Source of the DNA: a bacterium 0.1xD8-71
Lineage (GTDB): Bacteria > Bacillota > Clostridia > Lachnospirales > Lachnospiraceae
Direction of reading: 5' to 3'
Assembly: GCA_003612405.1 (NCBI GenBank)
Contig: RAYR01000012.1
Span: 1 to 64,000, forward strand
Length of the DNA: 64,000 bases
Shown here: positions 16,963-24,782 of the stretch, one piece after another
Layout: every line of letters starts with the position of its first letter
Numbering within the stretch: position 1 is the stretch's first letter
Translations under genes and position numbers: made by a program
The notes under the pieces: generated by a model
The model's input: only the letters and a program-made list of their open reading frames with translations
The model's database searches: none
Told to the model about the DNA's origin: nothing

Positions 16963-18432
16963 ATGTATATGATATGGCAGGCGCTGGATCTGGTGGAGCA
17001 TGTCTGTAAAGCGGGGCTGCTGTTATATCTGCTGCATAATGTGATCATGGTGAAGGACAAGTATAAGAAGGCAGGCGCCTTTTGCTTGTTCTTACAGGTG
17101 TTTGTCATAAATTTCTGGCTTTCCAATTCCAGGTGGCTGGATGAGAAGCTCTATGGGGAAAGCAGAAACAGCAGTTACAGTATCATTAAGCAGGCAATCG
17201 GTTTTTGCATCTGTTTTCTGGCGCTGGATTTCCTTTATCAGGGCAGGCGGCTTGCGAAGCTGTATCTGCTTTTTGTGTTTTATACGGTGCAGGAGACGGC
17301 CCGGTTTGCCATTCACAGTGTCTGGCTTTTGTTTGTCATGGGATATCTGGACAGGCTGGGGGAACAGATTATGGCAGGGGATATGGAGCTGGAAGTCTAT
17401 TATCGTCTGTTGGAAAGATTACAGATTGCGGGATGGGTTCTTTTTACCGGCGGCTATCTGGGTATTATGTATCTGACGCTTTGGATTTACCGGAAATATT
17501 TAAAAGAGCCGGTGACCCAGACCACAAGCCAGGGGTTTTTGTTTCTGATGCTGGCGCCGATTATCGGCGTTGCTTTGGATGTGACACTGCGGATTATCTT
17601 CTACAGGCAGGAAGGAGTGGAGATAGAGTCTCTTTATGAAAGACATAACAGCATGTATGCGATGGTGCCGGTTATTTCGGTGCTGTGTCTTGTGTCTGTG
17701 GTCTACAGCAGGAAGATATACAGTGAGTTGATAGAGGCGGAACGGGAGAAACAGAACCTGGTATTTTATAAACAGCAGCTTGCGGATATGACAGATCATG
17801 TGAGGGAGATGGAACAGCTCTATGACGGCATCAGAGGGATGCGTCATGATGTCCATAATTATGTGGCCGACATGGAGCAGCTTCTACAGATCAAAGAAGA
17901 GCACGGCATGCTGCATGATGCGGTCAGACAGGAGGCCGGAAAATATCTTGCGGGGATGCAGAACGCGGTAGACGATATCTTCTTACAGTTCAGTACAGGA
18001 AATCCTGTGACGGATGTGATCTTGAACCGCAAAGCCCAGATATGCCGGCAGGAAGGGATTGACTTTACGGGAGATTTTCTCTATCCGGCAGGATTCGGGA
18101 TTGAGGCATTTGACCTGGGGATTCTGCTCAATAACGCGCTGGATAATGCCATCGAAGCCTGTCTTAAGGTGCAGGAAAACAGACGTTATATCAATCTTAA
18201 GAGTTATGCGAAAGGACGGATGTTTTTCCTTGTGGCGGAGAATGGATATGACGGAAAGGCACTCCGGGAAGAGGGCGGTGTGTGCCATACCACCAAGGAT
18301 GAGACGCAGCTGCATGGGATTGGGATGAAGAATATGAGAAGCTGTGTGGAACGTTATTATGGCACCATGGAGTATGAGGCGGACAAAGAGACTTTTGTGC
18401 TGACGTTGATGCTGCAATCCATGGAATTATAG
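16963..18432 (+). CDS. GHKL sensor kinase (AgrC-like), partner of the LytTR regulator
   Basis: A 489-residue membrane kinase. The first 250 residues hold about six hydrophobic segments, as in peptide-sensing kinases. Then comes a coiled linker, the dimerization and phospho-His box GMRHDVHNYVADMEQL (His about 293), the N box LLNNALDNAIEA, and a HIGMKN-like G region (LHGIGMKNMRS). The length is somewhat greater than AgrC. It probably senses an extracellular peptide or lipid signal, but no peptide gene is present in the interval. Confidence 0.88.
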   Translation: MYMIWQALDLVEHVCKAGLLLYLLHNVIMVKDKYKKAGAFCLFLQVFVINFWLSNSRWLDEKLYGESRNSSYSIIKQAIGFCICFLALDFLYQGRRLAKLYLLFVFYTVQETARFAIHSVWLLFVMGYLDRLGEQIMAGDMELEVYYRLLERLQIAGWVLFTGGYLGIMYLTLWIYRKYLKEPVTQTTSQGFLFLMLAPIIGVALDVTLRIIFYRQEGVEIESLYERHNSMYAMVPVISVLCLVSVVYSRKIYSELIEAEREKQNLVFYKQQLADMTDHVREMEQLYDGIRGMRHDVHNYVADMEQLLQIKEEHGMLHDAVRQEAGKYLAGMQNAVDDIFLQFSTGNPVTDVILNRKAQICRQEGIDFTGDFLYPAGFGIEAFDLGILLNNALDNAIEACLKVQENRRYINLKSYAKGRMFFLVAENGYDGKALREEGGVCHTTKDETQLHGIGMKNMRSCVERYYGTMEYEADKETFVLTLMLQSMEL

Positions 18433-18470
18433 ACTTGATGACCAAAAGAGAACGGTTTGTGACAAGAGGG

Positions 18471-18497
18471 TTAAGTTCCCAAAAGCCGGGACGATAT
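18471..18497 (+). promoter_or_regulatory. Sigma-D (sigma-28)-like promoter for the FliD-like gene
   Basis: TTAAGTTC (18471-18478), an 11-base spacer, then GACGATAT (18490-18497). Against TAAAGTTT, 11 bases, GCCGATAA, each box matches 6 of 8 and the spacing is exact. It lies 33-59 bases before the ATG. This is the better of the two sigma-D candidates by -35 match. Confidence 0.65.
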
Positions 18498-18529
18498 AGA
18501 AGATAACAGAGCAAAAAGGGGGAAGCTAT

Positions 18530-19249
18530 ATGAGAATTACTCGCAATTACAGAAACGGACTGATGAGTGCCAGGAAAGCCAATGAGAACACCTCATTGTT
18601 TCGTAAGGCTTTAAGCCGCAACAACAGCAGCAGAAACAGCGGCAGGGCTGCGGCAATCCTGAACAGCATAAATAAAACATCTGGTCCGGGCAAACCTTAT
18701 TTCTCCACCGACACGAAGACAGAGAAATTTTATTATGACATGAAATATCATGCCGGCCAGGTGGAAGAATATGCGGAAGCCTTGACGGATGGTGAGAAAA
18801 ATTCCATTTATGATAAGGCAAAAGAAAGCGGCAGTACCGAAGAGATTCAGGCGAAGATCACAGGGTTTGTGAATCAATATAATAAGATGATCGATGATCT
18901 GTCGGAATCGGGCAGCAAATCAGACAGTCTCTTGAAGATGCAGATGGACAGCACTGTCAGAATTTACGCGGCGCAGCTGGCATCCACCGGTGTAACCAAG
19001 AGGTCGGACGGCACGCTGGTGCTTGACGAGAAGAAACTGGCGGCGGCAGATCTGGATACTTTGAAGAAAGTATGGGGCGGCAAAGACAGTTTTGCCAATC
19101 AGGCGGCACGCAAGGCGGATGCGGTAAAAGCTTCGGCACAGCAGAATATGAAAGCGCAGGCCAGCAGCAATTATACCAATCCCTTTGACAGGGCGAACCT
19201 GTATGCAAATTATGGCAGTAAGGGCAATTATTTTAACTTTTTCCGATAG
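18530..19249 (+). CDS. FliD C-terminal-like protein of unknown function
   Basis: A 239-residue protein without a signal peptide, with an N-terminal Arg/Asn/Ser-rich part and a helical middle. The region ITGFVNQYNKMIDDL and, 40 residues on, LASTGVTKRSDGTLVLDEKKL closely resembles the C-terminal domain of the flagellar cap FliD, where a TxxDGTLxLDxxKL turn is typical. It lacks the rest of FliD, so it is not the cap itself. Together with the sigma-D-like promoter this suggests a secreted or filament-associated flagellar component. A strong AAAGGGGGAAGC site precedes the ATG. Confidence 0.65.
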   Translation: MRITRNYRNGLMSARKANENTSLFRKALSRNNSSRNSGRAAAILNSINKTSGPGKPYFSTDTKTEKFYYDMKYHAGQVEEYAEALTDGEKNSIYDKAKESGSTEEIQAKITGFVNQYNKMIDDLSESGSKSDSLLKMQMDSTVRIYAAQLASTGVTKRSDGTLVLDEKKLAAADLDTLKKVWGGKDSFANQAARKADAVKASAQQNMKAQASSNYTNPFDRANLYANYGSKGNYFNFFR

Positions 19250-19325
19250 AAGCCTTTTCGGACAATGTCCCATGCCGGGCAAGTGATATTCCTTTTGGGC
19301 ATACCACAGGATAGAGAAAGGGTAT

Positions 19326-19354
19326 TTGCTTTTAGGCTGGTTTTTCCTTATAAT
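19326..19354 (+). promoter_or_regulatory. Promoter of the first aldo/keto reductase
   Basis: -35 TTGCTT (19326-19331), a 17-base spacer, -10 TATAAT (19349-19354). The -10 is perfect and lies 29 bases before the ATG. Confidence 0.7.
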
Positions 19355-19382
19355 TTATAGAAACAAGAGGAGGGATCAGCTT

Positions 19383-20513
19383 ATGGTATACAGAAACTTT
19401 CAGGATTTGCAATTGTCTGCACTGGGACTTGGCTCCATGCGTCTGCCGGTGATTGATCAGGATGACGCAAAGGTGGATGAAGCGGCAGTCAAAGAAATGG
19501 TCGCTTATGCCATGGAGCATGGTATTAATTATTATGACACCGCATGGGGATATCATGGGGGTAACTCAGAGACGGTGATGGGCAAAGTGCTCTCGGACTA
19601 TCCACGGGAGCAGTTCTATCTGGCCACGAAATTTCCCGGGTATGATTTGAATAATATGCCGAAAGCAGCGGAAATTTTCGAGGAACAGCTGAAGAAATGC
19701 CGTGTAGAATATTTTGATTTCTATCTGTTCCACAATGTCTGTGAAATGAATATTGACGCCTATCTGGATGAGCAGTATGGCATTTATGAGTATCTGATGA
19801 AACAGAAAAAGAATGGCCGTATCCGGCATCTGGGATTTTCCGCTCATGGAAGCTGTGAGGTGATGCGGCGGTTCTTAGAGGCCTATGGCAAAGATATGGA
19901 ATTTTGTCAGCTGCAGATTAATTATGTGGACTGGACATTCCAGGATGCCAGGGCGAAGGTGGAACTTCTGAAAGAATATGATATTCCGGTGTGGGTGATG
20001 GAGCCTCTCCGCGGCGGGAAACTTGCCGGTCTGCCGGAAGCGGATATGGCAAAACTTGCGGCTTGCAGGCCGACAGAGAAAGTACCGGCCTGGTCGTTTC
20101 GTTTTTTGCAGTCACTGCCGGATGTGAAGGTGGTACTCTCCGGTATGTCCAATATGGAACAGCTGAAAGAGAACATAGAGACTTTTGAGACGGAAGCACC
20201 GTTAACAGAAGAGGAGATGCAGACACTTCTTGCCGTGGCGGCCGGGATGCTGGATGGATCGCTTCCCTGCACGGCCTGTCGTTACTGTACCGCACATTGT
20301 CCCCAGGGCTTGGATATTCCTATGTTGCTTGGACTCTACAATGAGCATCGTTTCACAGGCGGCGGATTCATTGCCCCCATGGCTTTGATGGCAGTGCCCG
20401 GGGAGAAACAGCCTGCGGCCTGCATCGGCTGTAAGAGCTGTGAGAAAGTATGTCCTCAGCAGATCAAGATTTCCGAGGCGATGGCAGACTTTGGGAAATT
20501 ATTACAAGGATAA
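19383..20513 (+). CDS. Aldo/keto reductase with C-terminal 4Fe-4S domain
   Basis: A 376-residue protein starting at ATG 19383 after GAGGAGGG. The N-terminal TIM-barrel AKR domain shows the catalytic set: Asp and Tyr in YYDTAWGYHGG, Lys in LATKFPG, His in FYLFHN. From about residue 290 come two Cys clusters, CTACRYCTAHCP and CIGCKSCEKVCP, each fit for a 4Fe-4S cluster. It is likely a ferredoxin-coupled reductase of a carbonyl or quinone. It converges with a paralog that ends on the next base. Confidence 0.9.
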   Translation: MVYRNFQDLQLSALGLGSMRLPVIDQDDAKVDEAAVKEMVAYAMEHGINYYDTAWGYHGGNSETVMGKVLSDYPREQFYLATKFPGYDLNNMPKAAEIFEEQLKKCRVEYFDFYLFHNVCEMNIDAYLDEQYGIYEYLMKQKKNGRIRHLGFSAHGSCEVMRRFLEAYGKDMEFCQLQINYVDWTFQDARAKVELLKEYDIPVWVMEPLRGGKLAGLPEADMAKLAACRPTEKVPAWSFRFLQSLPDVKVVLSGMSNMEQLKENIETFETEAPLTEEEMQTLLAVAAGMLDGSLPCTACRYCTAHCPQGLDIPMLLGLYNEHRFTGGGFIAPMALMAVPGEKQPAACIGCKSCEKVCPQQIKISEAMADFGKLLQG

Positions 20514-21695
20514 TCATTTTATCTTTGCCAGTTTTTTGAGAATCCGCAGTGCTGTGCGTGCATAGAAAGGCTGAAGTTCCTTTCTGGCATTTTGCAGTTC
20601 CCTGCGGATTTCAATATGCTGCGGACAGTGTTGTTCACAGGCGCCGCACTGGATACATTTGCTTACATCCGAAGAATCTTTCCGCAGGGAAGTGACCTGG
20701 ATATATTCCAGAATGGTACCGAACCGCCCGTCCATCCGTGCCTTGTTGTAACAGCGGAAAGCCGTGGGAATATCCACACCGTGGGGGCAGGGCATACAGT
20801 AACCGCATCCCGTACAGCCTACGCGGAGATTCTGGTTTATGCTGGCTTTGATTGTTTCAATCAGTTCATGATCTGCCTCGGTAAATGCATGGGCCCGCGC
20901 CTCAGAGGCCGTCTTTGTATTTTCTGCAACCATCTCCTGAGAGTTCATGCCGGACAGGACACAGGTCACTTCCGGCTGATCCCACAACCAGCGAAAAGCC
21001 CATTCGGCGGGAGAACGTCTGACCGGATAGTTATGGATTGCCTCCCTGGCGGAATCCGGCAGAAGGTCTACCAGCTTGCCGCCCCGCAGCGGTTCCATGA
21101 TGATGACGGGGATCTGTTTTTCGGCGGCATAGAGAAGACCCTCTCTGCCAGCCTGGGTGTGCTCGTCCAGATAGTTGTATTGAATCTGGCAGAAGTCCCA
21201 GTCATAGGCATCAATCAGTTCTTTAAAGGTTTTCGTATCTCCATGGAAAGAGAACCCGATGTTGCGGATTTCACCCGTGCTTTTCTTTTGGGCAATCCAT
21301 TCTTCAATTCCGATGCTTTTTAAGCGATTCCAGACATTCAAATCAAAGAGCATGTGCATGAGATAAAAATCCACATGATCTGTCCGCAGACGTCTTAGCT
21401 GTTCTTGGAATAATTTTTCCACAGAAGAAGTGTTTTTTAGTAAATAGTAGGGAAGCTTGGTGGCGATGTTTACCTTGTCCCGACAGTGGCTGCGCGCAAG
21501 GATAGTACCGAGAGCCTCTTCGCTGCCATTGTAGATATAAGCGGTATCAAAGTAATTGACGCCGTTTTCAATCGCCAGCAGGACTTCTTTTTCGGCTTTA
21601 TCAATGTCGATTCTGCCGCCGGAACTGCTAAAGCGCATACAGCCATATCCGAGAATGGATATCTGAGTGCCGTCTTGCATTTTCCTGTATTGCAT
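20514..21695 (-). CDS. Second aldo/keto reductase with 4Fe-4S domain
   Basis: A 393-residue paralog of the convergent gene. The start is ATG 21695, six bases after CGGGAGG. AKR residues are visible as NYFDTAYIYNGSEE, IATKLPYY and DFYLMHML. The C-terminal domain has CTGCGYCMPCPHGVDIP and CIQCGACEQHCPQHIEI. The same architecture as its neighbour suggests an old duplication or paired roles. Its stop abuts the stop of the other gene directly, with no terminator space between, so transcripts must overlap. Confidence 0.9.
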   Translation of the reverse strand: MQYRKMQDGTQISILGYGCMRFSSSGGRIDIDKAEKEVLLAIENGVNYFDTAYIYNGSEEALGTILARSHCRDKVNIATKLPYYLLKNTSSVEKLFQEQLRRLRTDHVDFYLMHMLFDLNVWNRLKSIGIEEWIAQKKSTGEIRNIGFSFHGDTKTFKELIDAYDWDFCQIQYNYLDEHTQAGREGLLYAAEKQIPVIIMEPLRGGKLVDLLPDSAREAIHNYPVRRSPAEWAFRWLWDQPEVTCVLSGMNSQEMVAENTKTASEARAHAFTEADHELIETIKASINQNLRVGCTGCGYCMPCPHGVDIPTAFRCYNKARMDGRFGTILEYIQVTSLRKDSSDVSKCIQCGACEQHCPQHIEIRRELQNARKELQPFYARTALRILKKLAKIK

Positions 21696-21778
21696 AGATG
21701 CCTCCCGGGCCATGGCCCTGATTATTGTATTGGGACGACTGTGTAAGTATGGTACAGGCCGTCATGATGCATTGTTTT

Positions 21779-21808
21779 ATTATATAGTATGAAAGGAATG
21801 TAAGGCAA
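21779..21808 (-). promoter_or_regulatory. Promoter of the minus-strand aldo/keto reductase
   Basis: On the minus strand: -35 TTGCCT (21803-21808), an 18-base spacer, -10 TATAAT (21779-21784). It lies 84 bases before the start at 21695. Confidence 0.6.
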
Positions 21809-22066
21809 GGAATAATTGTCGGAGTGCGAAAAATATGTGAAGTTATTAAAAAACCATAAACTTCTGTGTTCCTTCTTTACAGCCTCATAATCATATGCTA
21901 CAGTTATCGTACAATATCCGGGAATCTGTATATTCTGATCACAAATCTGAAATCATCTCAGACGGCGTTTCGCCACAGAATCCTACGATATGCAACCAAT
22001 CATTATAGTAAGAAGCAGGGAATGTTCGGGACGATTACAGGACCATGCTTCGGAACGGAGGAAAGT
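21809..22066. other. Leader between divergent genes, no gene seen
   Basis: Together with the promoter just left, this forms the 371-base gap between the minus-strand reductase (21695) and the secreted protein (22067). A GGCG-TTT-CGCC mini-hairpin lies near 21963-21973. An open frame extends the downstream gene leftward, but it has no ribosome site and unlikely composition. I see no convincing plus-strand promoter. Confidence 0.5.
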
Positions 22067-23185
22067 ATGAACAAAAAATGGATGGCACTGGCAGTGGCGT
22101 CAGCAGCAGTTTTTGGCACCTGTATGGTGGCAGCGGCGGATGGGAAGGTTCCTGTGGCCACCAGGGATCTGCTTCATTCTTCGGGCAGAATCGTCTATGA
22201 AGAAGCGGATAACAGGGTGGTGCTGGATACCCAGGATCTTTATGAGATTGCAGACAGGCTGGATCTGTTTAAGACGGCCGTCTCCAATCAACTGGCTTCC
22301 ATGCATACGTATCTGACCAGAGGGGATGGACTGGCGATGCAGACGGATAATACGCTGAAAGTGACGCATGTAAATCCGCCGGAGGAATATAGGGTGGATC
22401 CTCTGACAGTGGATTTCGGTACTCTTATAGAGGGCGTGGCTGCCAGCCAGTCGGTTCCGGCCGAACCGGCGGCCTATGGTTATGAGACGGGCATTACTCT
22501 GTATCGGACGGCAGAAGGCAGTCTGACCACAGAAGGGGATGAGGAAGGATGTGAAGCGGTAGTAATTCAGCCGGCTACAGCGGATAATCTGTCAGCCGGA
22601 ACGGCCGCCTGGGTGGACGGACATCTGCTTCTTGGAACCGGGGCAGACAGTCAGAGCTATTATGAGAAGGGGCATGGGCAGACCAGTGAAACGATCACCA
22701 ATATTATCAGTCTGTTGTATAGCGGCGTCAATGAGACCAGGGAGTATGCCGTGACAGGGAAGGATGGCGGCAGTCTTTCGGTGAGTATTGACAGCAAGGT
22801 GGACGCAGGACCAAACAGGATCAAGATCAGTTCCGAACAGATACCGGTATGGAATCTGGAGGGAGAGGAGAAAAGACTGCTGACCAAAATGCAGTTCCGG
22901 GTAGATTCTGAGATAGGAGGCGGCCGGGATGATGACGGGGCCACCGTGGGGACGGCATCTATCGAGTATGTGGTTTATGACCAGAACGGACAGGCCGTCG
23001 GTTCCGGTTACGGAGATGCAACCAGTCCGCTTGTCATAGATGCCATGGCCCTGCCGATTACCACACAGTATATTTATGTGGAAGCGGCCGGGAATGTATC
23101 CGTCTATACCAGCGGCCATGGACATGATCACGGCACCGCCTATATTACCTTTCATAATATACAGGCAACGTATCTGATTAACTGA
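22067..23185 (+). CDS. Secreted protein of unknown function
   Basis: A 372-residue protein with a signal peptide (MNKKWMALAVASAAVFGTCMV, probable cleavage after AAA near residue 23). ATG 22067 is chosen for the CGGAGGAAAG site; an upstream in-frame extension of 67 codons is rejected. The mature part starts with a helical stretch holding VLDTQDLYEIADRLDLF, then becomes beta-rich and Gly/Thr/Asp-rich. A His-rich GHGHDHG motif lies near the C-terminus. No cell-wall anchor (LPXTG) or lipobox is present. I do not recognise the family. Confidence 0.7.
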   Translation: MNKKWMALAVASAAVFGTCMVAAADGKVPVATRDLLHSSGRIVYEEADNRVVLDTQDLYEIADRLDLFKTAVSNQLASMHTYLTRGDGLAMQTDNTLKVTHVNPPEEYRVDPLTVDFGTLIEGVAASQSVPAEPAAYGYETGITLYRTAEGSLTTEGDEEGCEAVVIQPATADNLSAGTAAWVDGHLLLGTGADSQSYYEKGHGQTSETITNIISLLYSGVNETREYAVTGKDGGSLSVSIDSKVDAGPNRIKISSEQIPVWNLEGEEKRLLTKMQFRVDSEIGGGRDDDGATVGTASIEYVVYDQNGQAVGSGYGDATSPLVIDAMALPITTQYIYVEAAGNVSVYTSGHGHDHGTAYITFHNIQATYLIN

Positions 23186-23302
23186 TGAAATTATGGAAAC
23201 CCTCTGTACAAATCCGTCAAAAAATACTAAAATCTTTGGAGAAGGGATATATACGATTACAATCTGATCAGTCAACAGGTGAAAGAGGAGAGTGTACGCA
23301 GA

Positions 23303-23536
23303 ATGAAAAGTTATATGCTTGATTTAAATTCCATCGACAAGGTGAAGGGGTTTGTATCAGCGATTGAGGGGTTTGACGGGTATTTTGATCTGGCTTCCGG
23401 CAGATATGTGATTGATGCGAAGTCGATCATGGGCATTTTTTCCATGGATCTGTCTAAGAAGGTGGAGTTCAGAATCCTGGAGACAGATGCCAAAGTGGCG
23501 GAAGTGGAGGAAGCAATTGTTCCTTATCTGGCGTAA
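23303..23536 (+). CDS. HPr-like protein lacking the active-site His
   Basis: A 77-residue protein whose second half, DAKSIMGIFSMDLSKKVEFRI, closely matches the HPr fold core around the regulatory Ser (KSIMG). The N-terminal GIHARPA active loop of true HPr is absent; residues 8-30 read IDKVKGFVSAIEGFDGYFDL instead, with no His. So it cannot carry sugar phosphate like HPr. It may be a regulator bound by HPr partners or HPr kinase, since the equivalent Ser is kept. Such HPr-like proteins occur in Clostridia. The ribosome site is somewhat far (12 bases), so the start is tentative. Confidence 0.75.
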   Translation: MKSYMLDLNSIDKVKGFVSAIEGFDGYFDLASGRYVIDAKSIMGIFSMDLSKKVEFRILETDAKVAEVEEAIVPYLA

Positions 23537-23579
23537 GTGCAGTGCATTACAGTGATGAATAGGAACTTAAAACATGAGA

Positions 23580-23619
23580 CTGCCAGTGCGGGGCATATCC
23601 TCTGCATCGGCAGTTTTTC
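23580..23619 (+). terminator. Terminator between the HPr-like gene and sbcD
   Basis: ACTGCC (23580-23585) pairs with GGCAGT (23610-23615), followed by TTTTT; an internal GC-rich segment fills the loop. It ends the HPr-like transcript just before sbcD. Confidence 0.65.
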
Positions 23620-23639
23620 TCTGAAAGGGGTAATATTCT

Positions 23640-24782
23640 ATGAGACTGCTGCATCTGGCAGATCTGCATCTGGGAAAAAGGGTGAATGAGTTTTCTATGT
23701 TACAGGATCAGGAATATATTCTGGAACAGATCCTGACGATTGCCTGTACAAAAAGGGTGGATGGTGTTCTGGTGGCAGGGGATGTCTTTGACAAACCGGT
23801 GCCTTCTGTGGAGGCAGTTTCCCTGCTGGATGATTTCCTGACAAAACTGGCGGGGTATCATATGCCGGTATACCTGATCAGCGGCAACCATGATTCGGCC
23901 AGGCGGCTTTCCTTCGCTGCTCAGTTGATAGAAAAAAGTTATATTTATGTGGCGGGAGAGTATCTTGGGGAAGTGAAAAAAGTATGTGTGCAAGATGACT
24001 TTGGCCCGGTGGATATTTATCTTCTTCCTTTCATAAAGCCGGCCCAGGTGCGGGCTGTGTGGAAGGAGGAGGCGCAAGGGATAGAGACCTTCCAGGATGC
24101 GGTCTCTTTCGTGCTGCAAAAGACGCCTCTGGAGAAGACCCACAGGAACATTCTGGTAGCGCATCAGTTCGTGGCAGGTGCATCTGTCTGTGATTCGGAA
24201 GAACGGTCGGTGGGAGGTATGGAACAGATTGCCGTTTCCTGTTTTGAAGGGTTTGATTATGTGGCGCTGGGACATCTGCATGGCCCCCAGCAGGCAGGCC
24301 GTGAGACTTTCCGTTATGCGGGCACACCGTTGAAATATTCTTTTTCGGAGATTTCTCATCATAAGAGTGTCACCCTGGTAGAACTGCGGCAGAAGGGTGA
24401 GGTTCATATGGAATTGTATCCGCTTATCCCCCTTCATGAGATGCGGCAGATCCGGGGCAGTTATGAAGAGATTACGAGACGGACCAGTTATGAAAATACA
24501 GATACAGAGGATTATATGCGGATTATTCTGACGGATGAGGAGGATATCTTTGACGCGGTTGGTAAACTGCGGGCAATTTATCCTAATCTGATGCGTCTGG
24601 AGTATGATAATACGAGAACCAGGAATCATCTGACAGAACAGGCAGCAGTGCAGGCGGAGGAGAAAGGGCCGGCGGAATTGGTGGACGAACTGTTCAGGAT
24701 GCAGAACAATAAGCCCATGAGTGCAGAACAAAGTGCCTATATGGAGAATCTGATCAGGCAGGTATGGGAGGAGAGAGTATGA
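23640..24782 (+). CDS. sbcD: SbcD nuclease subunit
   Basis: A 380-residue Mre11-type nuclease. Metal-binding phosphoesterase motifs are in order: DLHLGKRV, GDVFDKP, GNHDSA, and the GHLHGP box. With SbcC it cuts hairpins and DNA ends, limiting long palindromes. A TAGGGGTAATATT-like leader precedes the start. Its stop overlaps the sbcC start by ATGA, so the subunits are coupled. The window contains several sizable palindromes that such an enzyme could act on. Confidence 0.95.
   Translation: MRLLHLADLHLGKRVNEFSMLQDQEYILEQILTIACTKRVDGVLVAGDVFDKPVPSVEAVSLLDDFLTKLAGYHMPVYLISGNHDSARRLSFAAQLIEKSYIYVAGEYLGEVKKVCVQDDFGPVDIYLLPFIKPAQVRAVWKEEAQGIETFQDAVSFVLQKTPLEKTHRNILVAHQFVAGASVCDSEERSVGGMEQIAVSCFEGFDYVALGHLHGPQQAGRETFRYAGTPLKYSFSEISHHKSVTLVELRQKGEVHMELYPLIPLHEMRQIRGSYEEITRRTSYENTDTEDYMRIILTDEEDIFDAVGKLRAIYPNLMRLEYDNTRTRNHLTEQAAVQAEEKGPAELVDELFRMQNNKPMSAEQSAYMENLIRQVWEERV

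Noticed and set aside
21866-22066. Extension of the secreted protein upstream
   Set aside because: It would bury the signal peptide, and a strong ribosome site precedes ATG 22067.
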